Assembly (NCBI RefSeq): GCF_000189775.2
Contig: NC_015555.1
Location: 2,181,001 to 2,245,000 of the forward strand
DNA from: Thermoanaerobacterium xylanolyticum LX-11
GTDB taxonomy: Bacteria > Bacillota > Thermoanaerobacteria > Thermoanaerobacterales > Thermoanaerobacteraceae
Length of the DNA stretch: 64,000 nucleotides
Direction of reading: 5' to 3'
Shown here: positions 51,010 to 60,089 of the stretch, in pieces
Numbering within the stretch: the first letter of the stretch is position 1
Layout: every line of letters begins with the position of its first letter
Notes under the pieces: generated by a model
Told to the model about the DNA's origin: nothing
Database searches by the model: none
What the model saw: the letters and a program-made list of their open reading frames with translations, nothing else
Translations under genes and position numbers: made by a program

Positions 51010-51945
51010 TTAATTTTCATTCATAAATTTTTCCAATGTATCTCTATCCGGCAGTCCATCGTTGTCACCTGGCGACATGATTATTATCGCACCTATTGCA
51101 TTGCCTCTTTTTACTGCATCTTTTAGCGTAAGCCCTTCTAACAGCCCGCTTATTACACCTGTTGCAAATCCATCTCCAGCGCCCACCGTGTCAACTACTT
51201 TTTCAACTTTATACCCTCTTACAGTAAAGCTTTCGTCTTTTGTCTTGACATATGCTCCTTTGTCACCAATCTTTATGATAACAGCTTCAACTCCTCGCTT
51301 TAAGTAAAAATCAGCTATATCATCAACATCATTCGATCCTGTCAAAATCAAGCCTTCTTTTATACCTGGCATGACAATATTGCAATTGTATGCGATGTCG
51401 TTTAACGTAGTCACCATCTCATCTTCGCTTTTCCACAGGCTCTTTCGTATATTGGGATCAAATGAAATCCTTATGCCATTTTCTTTTCCAATCTGAATCA
51501 TTTTGTAGACAGTATTCAATGTGTCTTTTGAAAGAGCCGCTGTTATGCCTGTAATGTGTATGTGCTTAAGCCGACTCACATCACAATCAATGTCGTCAGG
51601 TGTTATGTGTGATGCTGCTGAACCCTTTCTAAAGTAAAATATATCTGGATCTCCTTCTGATGTCTTTGATTTAAGCATAAAACCTGTCGGGTACTCATCT
51701 GTAAACTTTATAGATGAAACATCGATTTTTTCTTCCGACAATTTCTTGTAAATGTACTTTCCGAAAGGGTCATTGCCAAGCTTCGTAATGTACTTAACAT
51801 TATGCCCAAGCCTACTTAAGCCTATGGCCACATTTGCTTCTGCACCTGCCAATGCCTTCGTAAAATTGCTGACATTGTCAAGAGTACCTTCTTCATCTGC
51901 AATGAACAATGCCATAGGTTCTCCTGCCAATAAAACCTTTGCCAA
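51010..51945 (-). CDS. kdgK: 2-keto-3-deoxygluconate kinase
   Basis: 311 residues of the PfkB carbohydrate kinase family: LAGEPMALFIADEEG start, GAEANVAIGLSRLG and the catalytic VDTVGAGDGFATGVISG. Location beside KDPG aldolase makes 2-keto-3-deoxygluconate the likely substrate, giving KDPG for the aldolase. Pectin, alginate or hexuronate breakdown would feed it. Confidence 0.9.
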   Translation of the reverse strand: MAKVLLAGEPMALFIADEEGTLDNVSNFTKALAGAEANVAIGLSRLGHNVKYITKLGNDPFGKYIYKKLSEEKIDVSSIKFTDEYPTGFMLKSKTSEGDPDIFYFRKGSAASHITPDDIDCDVSRLKHIHITGITAALSKDTLNTVYKMIQIGKENGIRISFDPNIRKSLWKSEDEMVTTLNDIAYNCNIVMPGIKEGLILTGSNDVDDIADFYLKRGVEAVIIKIGDKGAYVKTKDESFTVRGYKVEKVVDTVGAGDGFATGVISGLLEGLTLKDAVKRGNAIGAIIIMSPGDNDGLPDRDTLEKFMNEN

Positions 51946-51959
51946 AATGTATCACCTAC

Positions 51960-52589
51960 TTATCCAATTTGCTTCAATGCATTTACGAGCCTTTTTGCTC
52001 TTTCCTCTAAAAGATCCAAATTGTCAAAGTTTATTCCCTTTGTCAGATAACCGCCTACACCAACTGCATATGCGCCGTTTTCAAACCACTCATTTATATT
52101 CTCATCATTTACGCCGCCTGTAGGCATAAACTCCAGAAATGGAAATGGTCCTTTGAGAGATTTTATTATCTTTGAATCGACAAATTCTCCAGGGAAAAGC
52201 TTAATGACTTCTGAGCCCATCTTGTAAGCTTTATACATCTCCGTAGTTGTAGCTGCTGCCATCGAGAAAAATACGTCATTTTTCTTGCAATATGCTGCCA
52301 CTTCCTCAACAATGCAGGGTGTCACCACAAAATCTGCCCCATTTCCTACAGCTTCCTCTGCCTGATTTAGCTCTAATACTGTCCCTGCACCTACTATTTT
52401 ATCAGGATATTTCCTTTTAAGTTCCTCAATAAGCTTCCCTGCTCCATCCACAGTGTACGTTATCTCTATTATGTTTATGCCGCTTTCTATGACTTTCTCT
52501 GCCATCTTAAGTCCCAATTCATAATCTTTGCACCTTATGACTGAAAATATCCCGCCTTTTGTTTTCTCTTTTATTTCCTTAAAACTCAT
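51960..52589 (-). CDS. eda: 2-dehydro-3-deoxyphosphogluconate/4-hydroxy-2-oxoglutarate aldolase
   Basis: About 209 residues: class I aldolase barrel with GINIIEITYTVDGAG (general base Glu), VVTPCIVEEV, the Schiff-base lysine in EVIKLFPGEFV and MPTGGVND. It cleaves KDPG to pyruvate and glyceraldehyde-3-phosphate. The ATG at 52589, nine bases after AAAGG, is preferred to the ATG at 52598. Confidence 0.93.
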   Translation of the reverse strand: MSFKEIKEKTKGGIFSVIRCKDYELGLKMAEKVIESGINIIEITYTVDGAGKLIEELKRKYPDKIVGAGTVLELNQAEEAVGNGADFVVTPCIVEEVAAYCKKNDVFFSMAAATTTEMYKAYKMGSEVIKLFPGEFVDSKIIKSLKGPFPFLEFMPTGGVNDENINEWFENGAYAVGVGGYLTKGINFDNLDLLEERAKRLVNALKQIG

Positions 52590-52616
52590 ATAAATCATCC
52601 TTTCTATATATTTTAT

Positions 52617-53642
52617 TTAATGAGATCTGGTAGATCCCCTTATTACAAGCTCCGCTTTTAAAACAACCTTTTTAGGTTCAATTTCATCGCCTCTACTTAT
52701 CCTGTTAATAAGCATTTTTGCTGATTCCACACCAACTTCATAGGTAGGCTGCGATATGGTAGTAATTCCTGGCGGTATAAGGGACGCCCATCCCCAATCG
52801 TCGTAACCACATACGGCAACATCATCAGGTACCTTTAAATTCATCTTATTTACGACTTGTAGTACATTTAAAAGCACAACACCATTTACAGCAAATAATG
52901 CCGTCCTGCACTTCTTATAGTCTCTCATCATTAATACTATATTCTCTTCAATTTTGTTTAAATCATCGTCTACTTCAAATATCAAATTGTTGTTATCTAT
53001 TCCGTATTTTTTTGAGACATCTGTAAATGCCTGCTTTCTTTCGGTTCTGGTGCTTATATCGCCTATCCTTTCAGTAAAAAAACCTATTCTTTCATATCCA
53101 TTTTTTATAAGGTGCAAAATAAGCTCCGACGTAACTTCGTAGTTGTTGACAACAACTGTATCAAATACCGTATCTTTTATGCTTCTATCAGCCAATACTA
53201 CAGGTAAGCCTTTTTTAGACAGTCCTATCAAAAACTCGTCATTGCCTCCAGCGGTGTTTATTACAAGCCCGTCTACATTGTTGTCTAAAAGTGATAAGAT
53301 GTACTCTCTTTCTTTTGTAGCATTATTATCTGTGCTGGCTATTATCAGATTATATCCCTTTTCTTTTAAGACTTTCTCTATTCCTTTAACAAGTATAGAC
53401 GAAAAATGATTGCCTATGTCAGATACAAGGACGCCTATAAGATTTGACCTATTAAGCTTTAAACTGCGAGCTAAATTATTGGGTCTATAGTTAAGCTCTT
53501 CTATGACTTTTTTGATGTTTTCCCTTGTGGCATCTGACATGTACTCAAATCGGCCATTTAAGAAGCGGGAGATAGTCGTCTTTGAGACACCTGCTTTTTT
53601 CGCCACATAATCGATCGTGATTTTAAAGTTATCATTGCTCAT
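52617..53642 (-). CDS. kdgR: LacI-family regulator (KdgR-like)
   Basis: 341 residues. N-terminal LacI HTH (ITIDYVAKKAGVSKTTISRF and LNGRFEYMSDATRE) and hinge, then a periplasmic-binding-like sensor domain (IGVLVSDIGNHFSS, VVLADRSI, VAVCGYDDWGWA, TTISQPTYEVG). First gene of the operon with eda and kdgK; it probably represses them through the operator at its own promoter. The ligand KDG is an inference from neighbours. Confidence 0.88.
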   Translation of the reverse strand: MSNDNFKITIDYVAKKAGVSKTTISRFLNGRFEYMSDATRENIKKVIEELNYRPNNLARSLKLNRSNLIGVLVSDIGNHFSSILVKGIEKVLKEKGYNLIIASTDNNATKEREYILSLLDNNVDGLVINTAGGNDEFLIGLSKKGLPVVLADRSIKDTVFDTVVVNNYEVTSELILHLIKNGYERIGFFTERIGDISTRTERKQAFTDVSKKYGIDNNNLIFEVDDDLNKIEENIVLMMRDYKKCRTALFAVNGVVLLNVLQVVNKMNLKVPDDVAVCGYDDWGWASLIPPGITTISQPTYEVGVESAKMLINRISRGDEIEPKKVVLKAELVIRGSTRSH

Positions 53643-53669
53643 GTAATCACCAACATTTATTTTTTAGAA

Positions 53670-53727
53670 ACCAGTTTACGAAACCGGTATATATAATATA
53701 TTCTACACAATATTTAAAAATCCTTCT
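53670..53727 (-). promoter_or_regulatory. kdg operon promoter and LacI-type operator
   Basis: An imperfect palindrome ACCGGTTT-CGT-AAACTGGT (minus strand, 53670-53688) is a LacI-family operator. Just upstream lies an element AGGATTT-N11-GTAGAATAT (53698-53724) that fits the sigma-H consensus and recurs before xylA with identical spacing. Confidence 0.65.
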
Positions 53728-53735
53728 TGTTTAAT

Positions 53736-53743
53736 TAAAATTA
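53736..53743. repeat. 8-bp target site duplication, left
   Basis: TAAAATTA, directly abutting the left inverted repeat; identical to 55139-55146. Confidence 0.85.
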
Positions 53744-55138
53744 CTATAGATGAGAAAATTCACTAACATAAATTACCATAATAAACTTACATGAAAAAAT
53801 TTAATAAAAAATAGAGACAAATGCTCGCTTCTATGGTATTAATATGTTGTTACCCTATAACAATATTAATCATAGGAGTGGAGCAAATGTCTCATAATAA
53901 AAGAATAACAGAAAATTCATCAATAATCCAGTACTTAATGAAATTAAATTTTGCATTATATTTTACTAAACCTGTTATTCGTCATATTGTAGAATTTATA
54001 ATTGCTGCCACTCAAAAAGGTTATAGTGGTACTGTTACAGATATAGTTAATTTAAGCCTTGCTAATTGCCATAGAACTACATTTGGCAAATTCTTAAGCC
54101 AAGGTGTTTGGAATATAGAGTATGCATGGAGAGCAATAAGGCGAGAAGTTATTCGCATTATATTTGAATTATCCCAAACTAGCAACAAGCCGATATTTGT
54201 GATTTTTGATGATACTATTGCTGAAAAGACAAAGCCTTCGTCACAGGCTAAACATACTATCCAGGCAACAGGATTCCATCAATCACATTTAAAAGGGAAG
54301 CAAGTTTGGGGACATCAACTTCTTACCATGATGCTATCTTGCGGCAATGTGGTATTACCTTACTGTATTGAGCGCTATGAAAAAGGTGGCAAAAGCAAAA
54401 TCGAAAGAATATGCGAAATGGTATCTATGCTTCCAATACCTAAAGGACCAGCATATGGACTATGTGATTCATGGTACATAAACAAAAAAGTAATAGAAGC
54501 ACATTTCGAAAGAGGATACCATCTCATAGGAGCACTAAAAACTAACAGAATTATCTATCCACAAGGTATCAGAATTCAGATAAAAGATTTTGCCCAATAT
54601 ATCGAAAAGAACGAAGTTTGCCTCGTTACAGTAAACGGTTCTAATTACTGGGTATATCGCTATGAAGGAGCCTTAAATGGAATAGATAATGCTGTAGTAG
54701 TATTGTGTTGGCCTGAGAAAGCTTTTAAAAATCAGAATGCTCTACATGCATTTATCTGTACTGATACTGAATTAGATACCGAGACTATTCTAAATTACTA
54801 CAGTCAAAGATGGCCTATAGAAATATTCTTTAGGCAGACAAAGAATAATCTTGGACTAAATACATATCAAGTACGCTCAACAAAATCAATAGATAGATTA
54901 TTATGGCTTATATCATTGACATACCTGTATTGTACGACTTCAGGTGACGAATATTGCAAATTTGGGCAAGGAATAAAAATAGTACGCAAAGAAGTACAAA
55001 AGCAGCGTGTTCAATGGCTGTATGAGCGAGCTAATAATAATGTATCTATTGATAAAATTTTAGCAGAACTACAGTTAGCATAGGTGTAGTGCATCTATTT
55101 GATGGTAATATTTTGTTATCAATTTTTCTCATCTATAG
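53744..55138 (+). mobile_element. Insertion sequence, IS4-family-like, complete
   Basis: A 1,395-bp element bounded by terminal inverted repeats CTATAGATGAGAAAA at both ends and flanked by the 8-bp direct repeat TAAAATTA. It encodes one full-length transposase with a DDE/YREK signature. The 8-bp duplication fits some IS4 subgroups (ISPepr1-like) but the subgroup is not certain. It inserted about 19 bp upstream of the kdg promoter element. Confidence 0.9.
53887..55083 (+). CDS. IS4-family-like DDE transposase
   Basis: 398 residues from the ATG at 53887, preceded by GGAGTGGAG. Acidic residues appear in FVIFDDTIAEK and YGLCDSWYINK, and the YREK-type signature is YSQRWPIEIFFRQTK. It has no frame breaks and so is probably functional. 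The longer frame starting at 53821 begins close to the inverted repeat and lacks a ribosome site. Confidence 0.92.
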   Translation: MSHNKRITENSSIIQYLMKLNFALYFTKPVIRHIVEFIIAATQKGYSGTVTDIVNLSLANCHRTTFGKFLSQGVWNIEYAWRAIRREVIRIIFELSQTSNKPIFVIFDDTIAEKTKPSSQAKHTIQATGFHQSHLKGKQVWGHQLLTMMLSCGNVVLPYCIERYEKGGKSKIERICEMVSMLPIPKGPAYGLCDSWYINKKVIEAHFERGYHLIGALKTNRIIYPQGIRIQIKDFAQYIEKNEVCLVTVNGSNYWVYRYEGALNGIDNAVVVLCWPEKAFKNQNALHAFICTDTELDTETILNYYSQRWPIEIFFRQTKNNLGLNTYQVRSTKSIDRLLWLISLTYLYCTTSGDEYCKFGQGIKIVRKEVQKQRVQWLYERANNNVSIDKILAELQLA

Positions 55139-55146
55139 TAAAATTA
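55139..55146. repeat. 8-bp target site duplication, right
   Basis: TAAAATTA, directly abutting the right inverted repeat. Confidence 0.85.
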
Positions 55147-55300
55147 GTAAACTTTTTTCTCTAAAGTAGAGTACATCATTTTGTAAAAATATATATAACT
55201 ATTAAATTCCCATAAGAAAATTTAGAAAAGCGAAAGACAATCCTAAAAATAGTATAAAAAAATTAATGATATTATAACATATACAATTATTTTGTTACAA

Positions 55301-55325
55301 CAAAAAAGTGCGCACTGTGGCGCAC
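55301..55325 (-). terminator. Terminator of the beta-CASP RNase gene
   Basis: GTGCGC/GCGCAC stem with a 6-nt loop followed by TTTTTTG on the minus strand. Confidence 0.85.
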
Positions 55326-55330
55326 AATAA

Positions 55331-56944
55331 TTAGCTAAATCTTCTTTTTAATCTCGACAATACATCTGACATTGCTGCTAAATCGCTGCCGACTTCTTTT
55401 ACCTTTCCTCTATTTTGACTTATGATGTCTTTAAGTCTTGACAAAATCTTATCGTTTTCCGTCCTCAATTCTTCTATCTGTCTTAGTATCTCATCATCTG
55501 ACGGCAATGGGATTTCTGTCACATTTACTTCATCAGACTCAAAGTCATACGTATCGTACTTTGATGGAATGACAGTTTCAATGTTAAACACATCCTTTAT
55601 CTTCTCTGAAAGTACCTTTTGGGCACTATCTTCGCCGTGAACAATAAATACTTTTTTAGGCTTTTTCTTAAATGACGATATCCAATCCATAATGCCTTTT
55701 TGATCGGCGTGCCCAGAGAAACTTTCTATGTTTTGGATCTCTGCGTTGACTGTTATTTCCTCTCCAAATATATTTACAGTCTTTTCACCTTCCAATATTC
55801 TCCTACCAAGAGTCCCTTTAGCCTGATAGCCAACAAATACTATTGTGCTGTCAGACCTCCAAAGATTGTGCTTTAAATGATGTTTTATGCGACCGGCCTC
55901 ACACATACCACTGGCTGAAATAATTATGACAGGTTCTTTAAGGTCATTAAGCGCCTTTGACTCTTCTGTCGAATGAGTGAAATGCAAATTTGGAAAATCC
56001 AGTGGATAATCGCCATTTTCCACATAGCTTCTGGCTTCGTCATCAAAATAATCAAGATGTTTTCTAAATACATCTGTGACTGACGTAGCAAGAGGGCTAT
56101 CTACGTACACAGGCACTTTGCTTATGTACTCTATCTCATTTTTGTAAAGTTCTTCATCTTTATGTATCTCATATAACAGCTCTTGTGTCCTTCCTACGGC
56201 AAACGATGGTATTATCACATTACCTCCTCTTGATATGGTCTTTTTTATTATCTCCATAAGCTTTTTGGCTTTGTCGCCTACGTCTTCATGCAGCCTATCA
56301 CCGTATGTAGATTCACACACAAGATAGTCCGCTTCGTCTATTATTGTAGGATCTCTCAAAATCGGTATATTTTTGTTTCCCAAATCCCCCGAAAAAACTA
56401 CCTTCGTCTCTTTTCCACCTTCTTTTACCCAAATTTCCAATATAGATGAACCCAGCATGTGTCCTGCATCATTGAACTTTACTTTTACATCTTCTGATGG
56501 CTCTATTATCTCATCATAATTGACACCGCAAAAAAGCTGCATTGCTGCTTTTCCGTCGTCAGCAGTGTAAAGCGGCATTCTAAGCGTTTTTCCTGCCCTC
56601 TTTCTTTTCCTATTCTTCCACTCATTTTCAATCTGCTGTATATGTCCACTGTCCTGCAGCATGTATTCACAAAGATCTACAGTGCCTTTAGTTGCGTATA
56701 TCTTTTTTCTATATCCTCTTTTAAAAAGAAGGGGAATCCTTCCGCTGTGATCTATATGAGCGTGTGTCAAAAGCATGAAGTCAATATCTGCAATATCAAA
56801 TGCAAACTCTTGATAATTGTACTCATCTTCTATTTCGCTTCCTTGAAACATGCCACAATCTATCAGAAATTTTGATTTTTCAGTCTCCACAAGATAGCAA
56901 GAACCTGTTACTTCCTTTGCGGCACCTAAAAAAGTGATCTTCAT
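55331..56944 (-). CDS. Beta-CASP metallo-beta-lactamase RNase
   Basis: About 537 residues of the YSH1/CPSF-like family: MKITFLGAAKEVTGSCYLVE in part, LTHAHIDHSGRIP, FNDAGHMLGSS, VFSGDLG, ISASGMCEAGRIKHHL in part, ESFSGHADQKG and VFIVHGED. A C-terminal helix of about 70 residues (EEILRQIEELRTENDKIL region) may be a coiled coil. It acts on RNA. The start at 56944 follows GGAG by 7 nt; another ATG is one codon earlier. Confidence 0.92.
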   Translation of the reverse strand: MKITFLGAAKEVTGSCYLVETEKSKFLIDCGMFQGSEIEDEYNYQEFAFDIADIDFMLLTHAHIDHSGRIPLLFKRGYRKKIYATKGTVDLCEYMLQDSGHIQQIENEWKNRKRKRAGKTLRMPLYTADDGKAAMQLFCGVNYDEIIEPSEDVKVKFNDAGHMLGSSILEIWVKEGGKETKVVFSGDLGNKNIPILRDPTIIDEADYLVCESTYGDRLHEDVGDKAKKLMEIIKKTISRGGNVIIPSFAVGRTQELLYEIHKDEELYKNEIEYISKVPVYVDSPLATSVTDVFRKHLDYFDDEARSYVENGDYPLDFPNLHFTHSTEESKALNDLKEPVIIISASGMCEAGRIKHHLKHNLWRSDSTIVFVGYQAKGTLGRRILEGEKTVNIFGEEITVNAEIQNIESFSGHADQKGIMDWISSFKKKPKKVFIVHGEDSAQKVLSEKIKDVFNIETVIPSKYDTYDFESDEVNVTEIPLPSDDEILRQIEELRTENDKILSRLKDIISQNRGKVKEVGSDLAAMSDVLSRLKRRFS

Positions 56945-57021
56945 CATATCTCTCCTCTCGCAATTGATAAAAATATTCAAGATTTTATCAATAGTCTTAA
57001 TAATATTATACTACAATTAAC

Positions 57022-57062
57022 AAAAAAAGCGAGGAAAGACTTAAATCTTTCATCTCGCTTTT
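57022..57062 (-). terminator. Terminator of the ROK regulator gene
   Basis: AAAAAGCGAG...CTCGCTTTT with an inner AAAGA/TCTTT stem; overlaps the gene's stop codon. Confidence 0.8.
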
Positions 57063-58263
57063 ACAATCCAGGATACGAAAACACTTCAGATATGACAAGT
57101 GTAACAGCGCCTATGGCTCTTTCCAGCATTCCAAGCTTAGAGATCTCAATAGCAACATCATTGTACCTTGATACAAGACATTTCTCTTTTACGTACTCTT
57201 TGACAGCGTCTATCAACATATCACCAATAGCAGATAATGTATTGCCTATAAGCACCAAATCCGGGTTAAATGTATTAACTATATTTACAATTCCAACGCT
57301 TAAATTTTTAGAAATTTCGTTTATCGCATCGATAGCAAGTGGGCTTCCCAGCTCCGCATAGCCTGCAATATCGTTTATATCAAGAGAATCAATGTTTTCA
57401 CTGTCTATAAAGTCATCTTTCTGTCCTGCTTCAAGCCTTTCTTTTATAAATTGAAAAAGTGACTTTTCAGATGCATAGTTTTCCCAGCATCCTCTGTTTC
57501 CACAACTGCACATGTGGTCATTTATATCAATCGTCATGTGCCCCATCTCACCTGCTAATCCGCTGGAACCCCTGTAAAGCTCATTATTGATTATGATTCC
57601 TGTACCTATGCCGATGCCTGCACTGACGTAGACAAAATTTTTAGCGTTTCTGCCTCCTCCAAACCACTTCTCACCAATAGCACCTGTATTAGCCTCATTG
57701 TCGATGTACACTTTTAAATCGAATCTCTCTTCCACCATCTTTTTAAGCTCCACGTTTTCCCAATTTAAGTTTGGAGCTTTTAACACAACGCCTCTTTTAT
57801 AATCTGTAATGCCAGGTACACCGATACCTATACCTAATATTCCCTTCACCGTATTTGGTGAATTTTTTATAGCCTCATCTATAAGTTCCAGCATCTTAGA
57901 TATGACATCTTCCTTGCTTTCACCGATCTTTAAATTTATCCGCTTTTGCCACAATATGTTTGCAAGTATGTCTGTCAAAATGACGAGGATGTAATTTACA
58001 TCAAGATCTACGCCAATGACGCAACCAGCCAGGCTATTTATCATAAGCATTATTGGTTTTCTGCCGCCTTTTGACTCGCCAGGTCCTTCTTCCTCTACAA
58101 AGCCTTCTTTTATAAGCTCATCAACTAAAGAAGAAACTGTCGATTTATTAAGCCCTGTAATATTTGCCAAGTCAGCTCTCGATATTATGCCTTTTTTGCG
58201 GATAGTGTTTAAAACGATAGATTTATTAATTTGTTTTATCAGCAACTGATCACCTGTTATCAT
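57061..58263 (-). CDS. xylR: ROK-family xylose repressor XylR
   Basis: 400 residues: winged helix-turn-helix at 18-70 (SRADLANITGLNKSTVSSLV), then a ROK domain with VIGVDLDVNYILVILTD in part, GIGIGVPGITD, the zinc motif CSCGNRGCWENYAS and sugar-site EMGHMTID. It represses xylose genes until xylose binds. It lies downstream of xylB on the same strand; the operator at 61430-61448 before xylA is its probable target. Confidence 0.88.
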   Translation of the reverse strand: MITGDQLLIKQINKSIVLNTIRKKGIISRADLANITGLNKSTVSSLVDELIKEGFVEEEGPGESKGGRKPIMLMINSLAGCVIGVDLDVNYILVILTDILANILWQKRINLKIGESKEDVISKMLELIDEAIKNSPNTVKGILGIGIGVPGITDYKRGVVLKAPNLNWENVELKKMVEERFDLKVYIDNEANTGAIGEKWFGGGRNAKNFVYVSAGIGIGTGIIINNELYRGSSGLAGEMGHMTIDINDHMCSCGNRGCWENYASEKSLFQFIKERLEAGQKDDFIDSENIDSLDINDIAGYAELGSPLAIDAINEISKNLSVGIVNIVNTFNPDLVLIGNTLSAIGDMLIDAVKEYVKEKCLVSRYNDVAIEISKLGMLERAIGAVTLVISEVFSYPGL

Positions 58264-58440
58264 TTAATCACCTTGCAATACTTCGTTTTCACCAGCATAT
58301 TATACCATATCAAAATGTGCTTACTCAATGATATGACCTTAACATAATAATCGAAAAACACATAGAAAAGTTTAACAATTTGACGAATTTTCAATAACTT
58401 AATTTTTCTTTAGCAATTCCACAATATATGCTCCAATATT

Positions 58441-58472
58441 AATCATCTCCCATCTAAAGATGGGAGATGATT
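58441..58472 (-). terminator. Strong palindromic hairpin after xylB
   Basis: A perfect 15-bp inverted repeat AATCATCTCCCATCT with a 2-nt loop lies 45 nt downstream of the xylB stop. The following bases are only modestly T-rich, so it may be a weak terminator or an mRNA 3'-end stabiliser. The rest of 58264-58517 shows no gene. Confidence 0.65.
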
Positions 58473-58517
58473 TAACCTGTTATTTTAACAATTTACTTGT
58501 TAGTTTTAAGTAAAACC

Positions 58518-60023
58518 TTATAATTTTAACTTCCCAATTTCTTCAAAAGCACCTTTAAGTCTCGAATACAAGCTTACGTAGATTGGATACAGCTTGTTGT
58601 ACTTTTCAACGTTTTCTTGGATTGGGTATACGCTGTCTGTAACTTTTATTAGACTGTCGCAGGCATCATCTACATTTTTGTAAAGGCCATATCCTACAGA
58701 TGCCATTATGGCTGCACCAAATGAAGGTCCTTCTGTAGCATTTATCATGTCGATCCTTACATTGAATATGTCGGCAAGTATTTGCCTCCAAAGCCTGCTT
58801 TTAGCGCCACCACCACTTACCCTGGCTTCATTTACAGGAATATTTAAAGCCTTTATAAGTTCCAGCGAATCCTTAAGCCCAAATGCTACACCTTCTAATA
58901 TAGATCTCGTCATGTGGCTTCTATTGTGAGTAATGGTTAAACCTACAAAGCTGCCTCTTGCATAAGGATCGCTGTAGGGCGTCCTCTCACCCATAAGGTA
59001 CGGCAAGAATAATAGCCCATCACTGCCTGGCTTTACCTTTTCTGCTTCTTCTAAGAGTGCATCAAATGTCATAACATCAGTCTTGTAATTATTTACATCA
59101 TCTACCCACCATTTAAGACAAGATGCAGCTGAAAGCATTACACCCATCACATGCCATTTGCCATTTGCATGACAGAACGAGTGAAGTCTAAGCTCATCAT
59201 CTGCTGCGTACTCATCCTGTGATGCAAAAACGACGCCTGAAGTACCCAATGCGATGGACACTATACCACTTTTTACTGTGCCAGTGCCGACAGCACCACT
59301 GGCTTGGTCACCACCACCGCCTACAACAATAGTCCCTTCATGAAGCCCTGTCAGATCTGCTGCCTCTTTGGTGACATGCCCTGTGACATCTGTTGATTCA
59401 TAGCACTTAGGAAGGGCTTTTTCCGGTATTTCAAATATATCTATCATTCCCTTTGACCATCTTCTATTCTCCACATCGAAAAGAAGTGTACCTGATGCAT
59501 CTGAAACTTCTGTAGCGTACTCACCCGTCAATTTAAACCTTATATAGTCTTTTGGCAAAAGGATATGGGCGATTCTTTCATATACATCTGGAAGGTGTTT
59601 CTTTACCCACAATATCTTTGGTGCGGTGAAGCCTGTCAAGGCTTTATTTCCCGTGTACTTCAAAAGACCTTCTTTCCCTATTTTCTCTGTGATGTAGTCG
59701 CATTCTTCCTGTGTCCTTTGATCGCACCAAAGTATGGCTGGTGTTAAAACGTTATTGTCTTTGTCGAGAAGAACCAGTCCATGCATCTGTCCGCTTAAGC
59801 CGATGCCTTTTATGTCATCACCTTTTACGCCGCTTTTTGCAATAATCTCTTTTATTCCATCCCTCGTGCCATTCCACCAGTCCTCTGGATTTTGCTCGGC
59901 CCAGCCTGGCTCTGGATAGTACACAGGATATTCTTTTGAAACACTTGATACCACATTGCCGATTTCATTCATCAATATTATTTTAACTGACGATGTTCCT
60001 AAATCTATCCCTAAAAAATACAT
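58518..60023 (-). CDS. xylB: Xylulokinase
   Basis: About 501 residues of the FGGY kinase family: FLGIDLGTSSVKIIL, PGWAEQNPEDWW, SGQMHGLVLLD, GFTAPKILW, GGGDQASGAVGTG and ASCLKWWVDD. It phosphorylates xylulose to xylulose-5-phosphate. The ATG at 60023 follows GGAGGT; the frame extends 20 codons upstream without a ribosome site. It lies 67 nt from the xylA stop and is cotranscribed. Confidence 0.95.
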   Translation of the reverse strand: MYFLGIDLGTSSVKIILMNEIGNVVSSVSKEYPVYYPEPGWAEQNPEDWWNGTRDGIKEIIAKSGVKGDDIKGIGLSGQMHGLVLLDKDNNVLTPAILWCDQRTQEECDYITEKIGKEGLLKYTGNKALTGFTAPKILWVKKHLPDVYERIAHILLPKDYIRFKLTGEYATEVSDASGTLLFDVENRRWSKGMIDIFEIPEKALPKCYESTDVTGHVTKEAADLTGLHEGTIVVGGGGDQASGAVGTGTVKSGIVSIALGTSGVVFASQDEYAADDELRLHSFCHANGKWHVMGVMLSAASCLKWWVDDVNNYKTDVMTFDALLEEAEKVKPGSDGLLFLPYLMGERTPYSDPYARGSFVGLTITHNRSHMTRSILEGVAFGLKDSLELIKALNIPVNEARVSGGGAKSRLWRQILADIFNVRIDMINATEGPSFGAAIMASVGYGLYKNVDDACDSLIKVTDSVYPIQENVEKYNKLYPIYVSLYSRLKGAFEEIGKLKL

Positions 60024-60089
60024 ACATTTACCTCCATGATATTTGTTAAGGGCAGCTTTAATGAAGCATGAAGCTGCCCTCATGTTTCA

